A DNA stretch of 64,000 nt from contig NC_071328.1 in the NCBI RefSeq assembly GCF_010183535.1, positions 15,500,001-15,564,000 on the forward strand, given 5' to 3'. Each line of letters begins with the position of its first letter. Position 1 is the first letter of the stretch. The notes under the pieces are model-generated. The model was not told the origin of the DNA. It worked only from the letters and a program-made list of their open reading frames with translations, and ran no database searches. The stretch is from Caenorhabditis remanei (lineage: Eukaryota; Nematoda; Chromadorea; Rhabditida; Rhabditidae). Shown here in pieces: positions 12,201-20,937 of the stretch. Both the position numbers and the translations under genes were made by a program.

Positions 12201-13336
12201 CCATAACACCCTCTCAAAGTTGGACAATTTTAACTGAAACCGGCCAAAGTTTACAGTAATAACTTCTTTTTTTCCAGAAGACACGATATTCCAGATGGTT
12301 TTTGCTATATGATTCAACAGGAGGTCACCGGGATCCGAGCGGTGGTGATTTTCACCCAGTCTGATAATAATTTGGTGAATTTGACGACGGAATTTGAATT
12401 ATGATTGGGTTTTTTAAAATAAATTTTAAACAATTTTTCATAATCTGGTTCAGCAGGTTTCGCTTTAAAATGCGGCTCTAAAATCGTCTGGGGTGCCTGC
12501 GGCGCTGGAATCGGCTGGGGTGCCTGCGGCTCTAAAATCGGCTGGGGTGCCTGCGGCGCCAGAATCGGCTAGGGTGCCTGCGGCGCTAGAATAGGCTGGG
12601 GTGCCTGCGGCTCTAAAATCGTCTGGGGTGCCTGTGGCGCTAGAATCGTCTGGGGTGCCTGTGGCGCTGTAATCGTCTGGTGGGCGTGCGGCGCTAGAAT
12701 TGTCTGGGGTGCCTGCGGCGCTAGAATCGGCTGGGGTGCCTGCGGCGCTATAATCAGCTGGGGTGCCTGCGGCGCTAGAATTGTCTGGGGTGCCTGCGGT
12801 GCCAGAATTGTCTGGGGTGCCTGCGGCGCTATAATCAGCTGGGGTGCTTGCGGCGCTAGAATTGGCTGGGGTGCCTGCGGCGCTAAAATCGTCTGGGGTG
12901 CCTGCGGCGCTAAAATCGGCTGGGGTGCCTGCGGCGCTAGAATCGTCCACCATTTTTGAGCCAAAGGCGCCCCAGCCGATTCTAGCGCCGCAGGCGCGCC
13001 AGCTCGTGGATTCTAGCGCCGCAGGCATATTTAAAGGCGCATATCTCAAAAGTGGGCGGAGCTATCAAAAAACCGTCAACTACAAAAATGAGGCCCTGGT
13101 TTTGATCTACATAACCCATGCAAATTTAAAAAATTTCAATAAGAATTTACCATTCTCCTCGCCGCCTCATCCTCTTCGGTGTCCTCTGGAGACGATGGCA
13201 ATGGAATTGTTGAGTTCTCTTGGTACTCTTGAAACATTGACATTTTTGCAAGCAGTGGGTTTTGAGCAATCATTTCGGACAAGTTTTGAGCCCAGCATGG
13301 GCTCAAAAAGAAGAATAGGTAGGTGAGGAGGAGCAT
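205..13336 (-). CDS. Secreted multi-PAN/Apple-domain protein, 13 exons in window, 3' end off the left edge
   Basis: Exons from the start codon: 13336-13151, 8526-7779, 6928-6804, 6500-6402, 6316-6185, 6137-5981, 4653-4547, 4500-4385, 2277-2065, 2010-1922, 1489-1217, 1040-874, 350-205 (open). Phases agree across all twelve introns and give about 852 residues in the window. Residues 1-16 are a hydrophobic signal peptide ending CWAQ. Residues 63-311 are very rich in Ser, Thr and acidic residues. A basic, furin-like stretch (RRKSDKRR) lies near residue 465. Three cysteine-patterned PAN/Apple modules follow, at about 520-615, 658-748 and 752-850; C-x3-C helices such as CLTKC, CVFAC and CVDLC are visible. 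PAN modules in worm secreted proteins are extracellular adhesion or matrix modules; that role here is inferred. Intron 1 (4.6 kb) contains an F-box gene on the other strand. The orthologue was not identified. Confidence 0.82.
625..705 (+). repeat. tRNA-like (tRNA-derived) repeat, copy 1
   Basis: It has an A-box-like TGGCTCACTGCG and a perfect B-box GGTTCGAGTCC, followed by CACCCGGTGGCAAAT and a T-run. Near-identical copies lie at 7421-7501 and 25480-25561. No complete cloverleaf with a paired acceptor stem can be drawn, so it is a dispersed tRNA-derived element rather than a tRNA gene. It lies in the last visible intron of the PAN gene. Confidence 0.6.
1810..1881 (-). tRNA. tRNA-Cys (GCA anticodon)
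   Basis: Read on the minus strand this is a full 72-nt cloverleaf. The acceptor stem GGGGGTA pairs with TGCCCCC (one G-U), the D-arm is GCTCAGTGGCAGAGC, the anticodon loop is CTGCAGA (anticodon GCA), the T-arm is TGGTTCAACTCC, and the discriminator is U73 as expected for eukaryotic tRNA-Cys. There is no intron. It sits inside an intron of the PAN-domain gene, on the same strand. The run AAAATTTTT just downstream could terminate Pol III. Confidence 0.95.
2430..2945. repeat. Three tandem copies of a ~182-bp AT-rich repeat (a fourth at about 4190-4345)
   Basis: The phrase CCCAATTTTTGAATATAAAG with the downstream TTTTGAAAATTGG recurs at about 2486, 2668 and 2851, a period near 182 bp. A diverged fourth copy lies past the big foldback element at about 4240. 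All are in the intron between the exons ending 2277 and 4385 of the PAN gene. No coding potential is seen. Confidence 0.75.
3075..3982. repeat. Large near-perfect foldback element (about 420-bp arms, 69-bp loop)
   Basis: The left arm 3075-3493 is the reverse complement of the right arm 3563-3982 with almost no mismatches; the loop is 3494-3562. Each arm contains nested short palindromes (core CGGTATCGATACCG and variants CGGTATGCATACCG, CGGTATCAATACCG) and CACGTG motifs next to TATAAAAG or TTTTATA. No transposase ORF is visible. Near-identity of the arms suggests a recent non-autonomous foldback or MITE, or arms kept identical by conversion. It is intronic in the PAN gene. Confidence 0.85.
4691..5985. 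repeat. 268-bp tandem array, about five copies
   Basis: The phrase GACGTCAGAACGC recurs at 4691, 4960, 5228, 5496 and 5765 (the last with one change), a period of 268-269 bp. Units two and three are almost identical. A detached single copy lies at about 6564-6785. The array fills an intron of the PAN gene. Its last unit contains the sequence used as the 5' splice site of the exon 5981-6137. Minus-strand ORFs of 69-123 residues inside it are array translations, not genes. Confidence 0.9.
6564..6785. repeat. Detached copy of the 268-bp repeat
   Basis: It matches the array unit from CACGACGTCAGAACGC through ACGTGAGAATTCATC and lies in the next intron upstream of the PAN gene (between exons 6402-6500 and 6804-6928). 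Divergence from the array units is greater than divergence within the array. Confidence 0.8.
7009..7200. repeat. CGCCCAC foldback repeat (representative paired copy)
   Basis: The left arm reads GTAGTTGACAACTTTTTT, CTCCGCC, GAGATATGCGCCTTTAAAG. The right arm is its reverse complement, CTTTAAAGGCGCATATCTC onward, ending at a TGTAGCCCTGGTTTTGA phrase. The middle is a GAGACGCAGAGAAGCGAG segment. The same arm sequence occurs by eye about 60 times in the window, singly or in facing pairs. Other paired copies: 13440-13690, 41860-42115, 57570-57930, 58275-58650. Confidence 0.85.
7421..7501 (+). repeat. tRNA-like repeat, copy 2
   Basis: Same element as at 625-705: A-box-like TGGCTCAGTGGG, B-box GGTTCGAGTCC, then CACCCGGTGGCAAAT. 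It is followed by a T-rich tail and then a CGCCCAC-type arm, the same composite order as the copy at 625. Confidence 0.6.
8650..9430. repeat. Composite foldback with tRNA-like units in inverted orientation
   Basis: The plus-strand unit 8790-8854 (GGTACCAGGGTTCGATCCCG) and the minus-strand unit 9129-9213 (same B-box, reversed) face each other. They are enclosed by matching flanks that include the phrase AAATCACATTTT and by CGCCCAC-type arms at about 8600-8650, 8940-9040 and 9360-9400. It lies in intron 1 of the PAN gene. No ORF of interest is present. Confidence 0.65.
9601..12404 (+). CDS. FBXB-type F-box protein (F-box plus FBA_2), three exons
   Basis: Exons 9601-9689, 10859-11413 and 12278-12404 splice in phase to a 256-residue protein. 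The N-terminus (PLLKLPWLAMVAVFDMMDM then ISKTSERAKKF) matches the degenerate F-box of the large nematode FBXB class. The region around TYSDYFMFFKQWI resembles the F-box-associated type-2 domain. F-box proteins are substrate adaptors of SCF ubiquitin ligases, binding a Skp1-related protein; the substrate is unknown. AATAAA lies just past the stop at about 12418. The gene is nested antisense within intron 1 of the PAN gene. Its own intron 1 holds a 27-bp minisatellite and intron 2 a foldback element. Confidence 0.85.
10077..10665. repeat. 27-bp minisatellite, about 21 copies
   Basis: The unit is GTCTGGGGTGCCTG followed by TGGCGCTAGAATC, tandemly repeated with very few changes (mainly TGCGGCG versus TGTGGCG); the last units diverge. 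It lies in the first intron of the F-box gene. Because 27 is a multiple of 3 it is open in several frames, giving artefactual 9-residue-repeat ORFs on both strands. Confidence 0.95.
11459..12240. repeat. Foldback element in F-box intron 2
   Basis: The left arm (about 11461-11600, starting GTTGGAATTGTCCAACTTTG and including GTACGGACACTC) is the reverse complement of the right arm (about 12100-12236, GAGTGTCCGTAC through CAAAGTTGGACAATTTT). The core contains GTCAGTGTAACTT repeats and a segment also present at 14800-15130 (GAATAGAACGCTGA, then GATTCAGAATCCGTTTTCAG). No coding capacity is seen. Confidence 0.75.
12478..12960. repeat. Second 27-bp minisatellite, about 17 more divergent copies
   Basis: Same 27-bp unit as at 10077 (CTGGGGTGCCTGCGGCGCTAG) but with many substitutions, so it is older or less homogenised. 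It runs into an inverted-orientation stretch at 12960-13030 and a CGCCCAC-type arm. It lies between the F-box stop and exon 1 of the PAN gene, inside the PAN intron. Confidence 0.9.
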
Positions 13337-13439
13337 GTGAATGCAGCGATTCTGAAATTTGACTATTTTCGAAAAAAAAAATTTTGAACAGATATATCAA
13401 GAAATGAACGAATGTGCAAAATTTGATTTTTATATATTC

Positions 13440-13690
13440 TGGTAGATCAAAACCAGGGCTATATTTTTGTAGTTGACAACTTTTTGATAGCTCCGCCCAC
13501 TTTTGAGATATGCGCTTTTAAAGTTTGCGAGACAAGAGAGTGTGGCAAAAGAGGAGGGTGTCTCGCTTCTCTGCGTCTCTCACACTTTCGCGTCCTAGCT
13601 ACCTATCTTTAAAGGCGCATATCTCAAAAGTGGGCTGAGCTATCAAAAAGTTGTCAACTACGAAAATGTAGAGCTCAATTTGATCTACCA
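13440..13690. repeat. CGCCCAC foldback repeat, paired copy upstream of the PAN gene
   Basis: Facing arms at about 13440-13530 and 13605-13690 surround a GAGGGTGTCTCGCTTCTCTG segment. It is about 100 bp upstream of the PAN start codon. Confidence 0.8.
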
Positions 13691-13699
13691 GAATATATA

Positions 13700-15488
13700 C
13701 ATTTTAAAATTGAGAATGTACATATAAATAAGTTATATTATGTCAAAAGTGGTCAATTTTCAGAAAAAATTGAAAAACATTTTTTGATTTTCGATAAGTA
13801 AAATTTCCCAAATTTTCAGTGTAAAAACGTTTTTGAAGGAAAATGTCTAGTTTTTAGGTTTGAAATTTTAAAGTTTTAAAATTTTAATTAGATTTCAGAC
13901 AATTTAAAGCAAAATTATGCAAAATTTAGCGTTTCTGAAGACAACTTTTGAATTTCAGTAACTTTTCAGAGTATGCAAAGAGAAAGAAACATTGGAAAAC
14001 TATGAAAATGGGCTTGAAATGGAGATTTTGACTCTAAAATTGCTGAAAACCTATTCAAAATCCGTCTAAGGAGCTTCTTGCTCCAAAAAGAAGTGATTTT
14101 AAACTTGAATAACACAAAAAAGCACAGAAGTCTGCTCAAAATCAGCCCAGGGAGCTTTTGACGCTATTTTAAGCTCAAAAAACACAAAAACCCGTTGTAA
14201 ACCAAACTTTTTGGCTCCAGATTCCAAAACACAAAATGAAATATGAAAAGTGCGAAACGAAAGTACAATGTCAATTGTCAGGGGGCAAAAGTTGAGAAAG
14301 TTCGTGAAGAAAGTGACCGGAAGAAGCGCCGCCACAGAAATCGAAATTATCCCCCCTCGCCCGAAGAACTTCTCGCAGAGGGAGACAATATATAACAATA
14401 GAATAAGGGGGAAGAAGGCTATGGGGATTTAATTGAGCGACGAGAAGAATAAGAGAGGGGGATATATGTGACACCTCTTGTTGGTTTGTGAAGAAGAAGT
14501 ATGTGTGTACATGATGATGTTATGAGAAAAGTGAAATTGGGAAGGAAGTTGTGTCGGCAAAGTTTGACAGTGAGAATAGTGAAAAAAGTGAAAAAATTGG
14601 GTTCAGAAGGTCAAACAGGTGGCATTTTGAGGGAAAAATATAAAATAAGCGAGTTTTTTCAACTGGAGAGCCCTGTGACTCCGCCCAAATCGGTCCTAGA
14701 TGAAATCTAAGTACAGATTTTGAATCGCCATGTCGCCTGCTATCCAACCATGTAAAAAAACGCAAAATAAAGTACAACTATGCCGGAGAAACATTGGATT
14801 TTTGTCAGTGTAACTTACGGTTAGTCAGTGTAACTTTTAACTAAAAAACTGTCTTAAAAATGGATTTTTATAAATTTCAGCTACGTAAAATAAATGAATA
14901 GAACGCTGATGACGTGAGAATTCAGAATCCGTTTTCAGATTCTCAATATGACCAATATTGAAAGCTACAAGGCAATCTAAAGTTACACTGACAAAACTCA
15001 AAGTACACTGGCAAGAATCATTTGAGCTATGTTTCTAGGGCACTGTTCTACATGGATGGATAGCTGACGACGTGAGGATTCAGAATCCGTTTTCAGATTT
15101 TAATTTGGACCAATTTGGGCGGAGTTACAGGACTTAATAACATGATGATGTTATGAGTAAAGGGAAACTGGGGGAAATTGTGTCGGAAAATTTGACAGTG
15201 AGTATGAAAAAAGTGAAAATTGGGGTTCAGAAGGTGAAATTGGTGGTATTTTGAAGAAAAAAAAAAGGATTTTCGAGAATTCCTGCTACATAAACTAGAT
15301 GAATAGAACGCTGACGACTTGGCGATTCAGAATCCGTTTTCAGATTTTAATTTGGACCAATTTGGGCGGAGTTACAAGGCAATTTTTATTTTGAAAGTTA
15401 CACTGACCAATCGTAGGTTAGTTACACACACACGCAACATTTTAGTTACAGGGACAAAACGGTTTTAAGGAAAAATTTGGAGAATCTG
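13700..15488. other. Intergenic, repeat-derived; no supported gene
   Basis: Low-complexity AT-rich DNA at 13700-14240 is followed by short non-conserved ORFs (14099-14710) with no splice partners or domains. From about 14796 to 15400 there are two partial copies of the GTCAGTGTAACTT / GAATAGAACGCTGA repeat also found in the F-box intron. Confidence 0.6.
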
Positions 15489-16091
15489 ACTAGGGAAGGA
15501 TCCCGAGTCGAGATGGAGTTACAGGTCGAAATATATTTCACTAGAACGGAAATTTTGCGCTGATTTCAAATCTGAATTTCAATTTTGCAAAACGATTCTG
15601 TGAAAAAAGTTATTTGCGTTTTTGTGTCTTCTCAGTGCAAAAATGAGCATTTTCAAGACTCCCAAAATTAACGTTTTTCTCATTTTTTTCAATTTTTTTG
15701 TGCTGTACTTATGAATACGGATGTAAAGATGATTTTGGCAGAGTTTGATTGCAGAATTTATTTTCAGAAAATTTTTTGTGGAGTTTCTTAAATTTTCAAA
15801 CGCATCTACAAAAAATTTGTCTGAAAATTTTCTGAAGTTCCAATACGAACAATACAGTCTACATTATTGGAAATATACGTACAGCACAAAAAAATTTGAA
15901 AAAAATGAGAAAAATGTTATTTTTGGGAGTCTTGAAAATGCCCATTTTTGCACTGAGAAGCTACGAAAACGCAAATAACTTTTTACGCAGAATCGTTTTG
16001 CAAAATTGAAATACAGATTTGAAATCAGCGCAAAATTTCGGTTCTAGTGATATCCCTGTAACTCCATCTCTACTCGGGGTCCTTCCCTAGT
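15489..16091. repeat. Foldback element with ~210-bp arms
   Basis: The left arm starts ACTAGGGAAGGATCCCGAG and runs to about 15712. The right arm, about 15886-16091, is its imperfect reverse complement ending CCTTCCCTAGT. Shared landmarks are TTTCAAATCTG, AACGATTCTG and TGTGCTGTAC (each reversed in the other arm). The 173-bp centre has no ORF of interest. Confidence 0.8.
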
Positions 16092-17228
16092 GAGTTTAAG
16101 AAAAGGATTAGAACTTCACAATGTCAATTATGGTAAGTGAAACCTTTCACTCAGAAATAGCTTGAGTCAAATCGGTCCTACATAAAATCTAAGAAAAGAT
16201 TCTGATACCTCACGGTTTCACGTTTCTAACCATATAAAACACTCCAAAATATATTAGCAGAGGAGCATAGGACGTTTCTGTAATAACAACTTTGGTCACG
16301 TGATATACCTTTTAAAAGCTGTCAACTACAAAAATGTAGCTCTAGGCTTAATATTCATAATTGATTAAAACTTAGTAAAAATGGATTTGAATACGGTACC
16401 AAGACGGGATCTCAGATCACAAATAGCTAGGCGTTTAGACATTTTTACCAAAATGACTGGTAATTCTGACAGTATAGTGAAAAATAGAAAATTGAAGCAA
16501 TTTGAAGGAATAGAACTTTTGAACAAAAGCAATAAAATGTAGTAGTAGAAGCTTCAAAATGAGACGATGGCTACTACTCCTACCAAAAGCTTAGACCCCC
16601 CCCCCTCCCTACCTCAAAGGCTAAAGGAATCGAGGTTAATCGGGAGAAAGGTGCCTGCCAAAGCGGATTATCCCTCAGCCTCCCCCTTCTACTTGCCTCC
16701 TCGACGTCTTCTTGATGAATACAATGCGGATTCTTTTGAAAAAGGAGGAGTGGGCGGACGGGGTTCCGTTACCAGTTGAGACTTTTAATCAACTTTTTCT
16801 TCCCCCCTTCTCACACTTTTGGATTCGAAATCCGGGATTGTGGATTAATTGAGAAAGGAATCGAGAATCATATATCGGCAACAAATAGTATAATAAGAAA
16901 GTAAGAGAGAGGGAGAGAGAAAGACGCAGAGAAATCAGACACTCTCGCTTCTCTGCGTCTCTCTCCCCTCGGCAAATGTTGTGAGAAGACTATCTTTAAA
17001 GGCGCATATCCCAAAAATGGGAGGAGTTTGCGAAAAAACCGTCAACTACAAAAATGGAGCCAAGATTTTGATACAGATTTCAAGAGTTGACAACTTTTTG
17101 ATAGCTCCGGTCACTTTTGAGATATGCGACTTTAAAAATGCCTGTTAGTGTCTGCAAGACGCAAAGGGGGACATAAGGGAAAATTAATCAAAAATGTCTT
17201 TATCTTCAAAAATAATTTGAAAAAACAA
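16092..17228. other. Intergenic; repeat arms, no supported gene
   Basis: Contains a 70-codon plus-strand ORF at 16567-16779 with a poly-C run and no recognisable domain. There are also GAGACGCAGAGAAATCAG / CTCTGCGTCTC facing segments at 16900-16980 and two degenerate CGCCCAC-type arms at 16995-17130. No gene can be supported. Confidence 0.5.
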
Positions 17229-19423
17229 TCAATTCTGAAAATTCTCATCACAATAAGTGTCGGTATCACACGCCGCCACTTCACAAATATACGGTGCAGC
17301 TGTATTCCACTGCCCAAAATTTCTCCATACAGTACTCTCGCCCTTCTGTACATTCTGCACAACACCCATGTTTGATGCGCTCATTGGGTACCCTTGATCC
17401 CAGTTAAACCATTGTTGGAGCGCCGGTTGAGGCCATCCAGCCGGTTGGTCCCATTGCCACTTTCCCTTGTTCGAGTAGGCCAAACCGGTGAAATAGGTAT
17501 ACGGCTGTGGGAATCCCCAGCTTTTGACCACACGGAGGACGAAGTCATGCTTCTCCTGACTGTATTCATTGACCATGTAGGCGTTCTTACGTAGGTTCTG
17601 GCAGGAAAGATGAGCAGCGTTCCAGACGGTGGAGTTTGGCACAGCGATGATGCATTCCCCCAAATAGGTGTAGTGAGCATAGTATTGGGCCCATTTTGGT
17701 GGGCAGAAGCAGTTGGCTGCAAAAAAGAATATAATCAGTGTATCTTTGGGAAGTGGACAGGCGGAAGAGCCTAAGGTCTTACTGTAGTCTCACTGTAGTA
17801 TTATTTTGTGCTTATTGGCTTAACTATGCAATGCGCTCTTGCTCGAAAAATGGCATTTCTAAAACTTTTGGACCGAAATTTTCAGATTTTTAGGTTTGTC
17901 AGTGTAACTTTGTCAGTGTAACTTTTCGGCCAGAGAGAACTATCTACTTTTGACCATTTTCATACGGAAAATTGGCTGTTTTTGAGGTTTTTAAGTTTGT
18001 CAGAGTAACTTTGTCAGTGTAACTTTTTAATTCCGCTCAACTCTGTTTGTCACTTTAAACTCAATAGTACAGGGGTTCCGCTTCAATTTTAGGAACTTCA
18101 AATTTTCATTCGAAGAAAAACTTTAGGCTCCGCCCACAAAACAGGAAGTTGTGCCAGACCGTTAGGTGTGTGTACTCCTCGTTTGAATTTTGCTTCTGCA
18201 ACCTTTCCCGAAAAATGACATTTTAGAAATTTATGAACCAAAATTTTTACATTTTCATGTAACTTTGTCAGTGTAGTTTTGTCAGTGTAACTTCTTAAAA
18301 CGGAAATTTTCAAACTCACAGTCCAACAGTGCTTCTTGAATAAAATCAATCGGAACTGACACTATCGACGCAATGCTCTTATTCGGACTGGCGATTTTTA
18401 CCAAGTTTTGGTAAAAATTTGGGTCTTTCAAGTTGTTATATCCCATAGTGATGATAGTAATTCCTGCCTGTTTCAGACGATTGGCGATAGCTATTGGATT
18501 GGACTGTGAGCTGAAATTTAAAAAGAAATAATTTTCAAGCAAAACTTTAAAAAATTGTCACCTATAAGAAGCTGCAAACAGCAAAATAACCTTTTGATAG
18601 TTGTTTCCCCTACTTGGTCCTTTCGCGAAAACATTCTCAGCGGCTACCAGACCATTTGCTAGATAGCTCTCACTAGTAGAGCTCACAGCATTCAAAGAAT
18701 TAAAGATATTGAAAATAACATCCTGCTGGGACTGAAACTTGTCCAAACCCGCTTGAATAGTCGCTGTCGAATTATAAGTGACTAGTCCAAGTCGTGTGGT
18801 TTTAGGTTGGTTGGGGATGGAGGTGCCTATACGGGATTCCCCGAATATTCTTGTGATGAGGACGGCGGTCTGGAATTATAACTTTCAGATAATCGAAATT
18901 GGTATGAAAATATGTTAAAAATTAAAAGGCGGTCGGAACCGCCTTTTTCTAAATAATGCAAGCTTGCTTGAAAAATGGCATTTTGAAGATTTCCGGACCA
19001 AATTTTCAGATTTTTATGTTTTTCAGTGTAACTTTGTCAGTGTGACTGTTTGGCTAAAAAGAACATGACCACATTTGAGCGTTCATAATACTTAAAAACA
19101 CCAAACAGTGCCAATCTCAGTGTGAAAACGCTCAAAAGAAGTCAGTCCTATCTGGTCGAAAAATTACACTGACAAAGTTACACTGACAAAAATAAAAATG
19201 TGAAAATTTTGGTCCAGAAATGCCATTTTTTAACTCAAATTTCTTGATAGCTTACCTCCGCCAAGTCTTCATCGCCCATCACTTTTGAGTTATCCACCAC
19301 AGCGACCACATCCAACCATAGATTACTCATATCGGTGCCACACGGACGTTCCTCATAGGATAAGGGGGTATAGTCGGCAGTGGAGACTGCGACCAGAAGA
19401 AATAGAATCAGGAGGGGATTCAT
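17229..19423 (-). CDS. Secreted VWA plus C-type lectin protein (clec family), copy 1
   Basis: Exons 19423-19256, 18869-18562, 18510-18320 and 17716-17229 give 384 residues. Residues 1-18 are a signal peptide (MNPLLILFLLVAVSTA). Residues about 35-215 are a von Willebrand A domain starting LWLDVVAVVDNSK. The MIDAS motif is degenerate (D-N-S-K-V, second Ser missing). Residues about 223-380 are a C-type lectin domain with the WNWDQGYP-type core and conserved cysteines (FCPPKW, AHLSCQN, YICE). Nematode clec proteins of this architecture are secreted and often linked to intestine or pathogen response; the function here is inferred. The paralogue at 20938 is divergent head-to-head; this copy has one more intron within the VWA domain. 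Confidence 0.9.
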
Positions 19424-19462
19424 TGAGAGAAAATGATCTGAAAATGGAAATGAGCAGCCTTG

Positions 19463-19502
19463 TTTTATAGGAAACATTATTGGCAATTATTGTGACTGAT
19501 AA
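19463..19502 (-). promoter_or_regulatory. TATA box and GATA site of clec copy 1
   Basis: On the minus strand TATAAAA occupies 19469-19463, about 40 bp upstream of the ATG. ACTGATAA, the form preferred by worm intestinal GATA factors, reads on the plus strand at 19495-19502. The paralogue at 20938 has the same two elements in its promoter. Confidence 0.55.
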
Positions 19503-20735
19503 GGTAATCTGTTTTGCCAGCCAACGCCCTTATTTGCTCATTTCCCCTTTTGTACACGTCAATTTTGAAAATTACGGTATGTAGAGCAATAGTAGACTTT
19601 CACTTTTGTAGTTGACAGTTTTCTGATAGCTTCGCCCACTTTTGAGATATAAGCCTTCAAGATTCCTGCCTCCAAGGTCACATGATCAAGTCGCCATTTT
19701 CAAAGGAGCATACCGTAAAAACTGTATTTGAGGTGCATGCAACTCTATTGTTCAAAGGGTCCGTCAGAGTGCAACTCTATTAGAGGGGCACTTCAAATAG
19801 AGGGTGCACCTCTATTTTTTCGTCGACTGAAATTGTTAGATTTCATTAGTTTTTATATCGAATTCATCGAACTTTTACGTAAAAATCGGAGAAAATCCTG
19901 AATTTTCATAGCAAACTACGTTTTTAACAACTAAAATGGTAATGTGAGTGAACAGTTCTGAGTCAGTTCGACACGATATAAGAGAAAAGTGTAAATCAAC
20001 TTTTTTTCATATTTTTTGCTCTCCGCTCTTCCTGACGCCTTCTAATTTACTCAGAGAATCCAAAATCTCATTCAGAAGACGTGACAGTTGGAATTTTTGT
20101 TGGAAATTAGTTATTTTTATATTGACTATACAGAATTTTAATTTAAAAATGGTTCCGAACAGATCCCACATTATTGGACGTCACCAGACGCCTCGAAAGA
20201 TATAAAAATCGTTAAAAATCGATAGGATTACAATCCGGAAACTTGGAATTCTGACTACAAACTACAAACTACAAAATAAAATCTGAACCGAAAAATGAAA
20301 TTTTTAGGTTTTTTAACCAAAATTTTCACATTTTCATTTTTGTCAGTGTAACTTTGTCAGTGTAATTTTTAGTACTACTCTAGTCTTACGGTAGTCTTGT
20401 ACGAAATAGAAACGTGTTTTTAGAGTTTTTTTTAGAGATGTTTTAGTGGAAGAAAATTATGAAAAAACCAGGTTGTCGCCACCTCCTATCCTATCAGATG
20501 CCTCGACACATACAGTATACCCCCCAACAAACGGATTATGCCAAACTAGACTGAGTTGTCATATCAGTCACACAATTTTTACAGTACCCCACCCCCAGAC
20601 AAATTTCCTAATAATCTGGCGCCACCACACCCAGTCACCCGTCTTATCTGCCAAATTTTCTGATTTTCTGAAATTTTGCTCAACATTTCCTGCCAAAAAT
20701 GACGGCGGAAGTGTAGATAGGCGCCGTGTTGTTTT

Positions 20736-20820
20736 ACTGATAAGCACACAGGGTGGAGCTCGCTCATCAATTTTGATGAGCTCTGGAATTTTATTTCGAA
20801 ATAGTTGGGTGGTATAAAAG
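20736..20820 (+). promoter_or_regulatory. GATA site and TATA box of clec copy 2
   Basis: ACTGATAAG lies at 20736-20744 and TATAAAAG at 20813-20820, about 120 bp before the start codon. A TTTTCAG at 20886-20892 between the TATA box and the start codon could be a trans-splice acceptor. Confidence 0.55.
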
Positions 20821-20937
20821 GTCGATAGAGGGAAAGAGATGGGTATCAGTTTTAGTTTTTCATTTTTCCATTTTAAAATGTCAATTTTCAGGAAGAAACC
20901 CGCCAAAAAGTCAACTTTTCTGTAAAAAACCTACAAG

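Noticed and set aside
9862..13049. Long ORFs with 9-residue repeats (307, 195, 194 and 131 codons) on both strands
   Set aside because: They are translations of 27-bp minisatellites, open in several frames because 27 is a multiple of 3; no start context, splice signals or domain.
14099..14777. Cluster of short ORFs (60-99 codons) on both strands
   Set aside because: No domain, no signal peptide with a matching exon, no splice partners in phase; the region is flanked by repeats.
16567..16779. 70-codon ORF rich in proline and charged residues
   Set aside because: Contains a poly-C slip-prone run, lacks promoter or poly(A) signals and shows no similarity to neighbours; not enough to call a gene.
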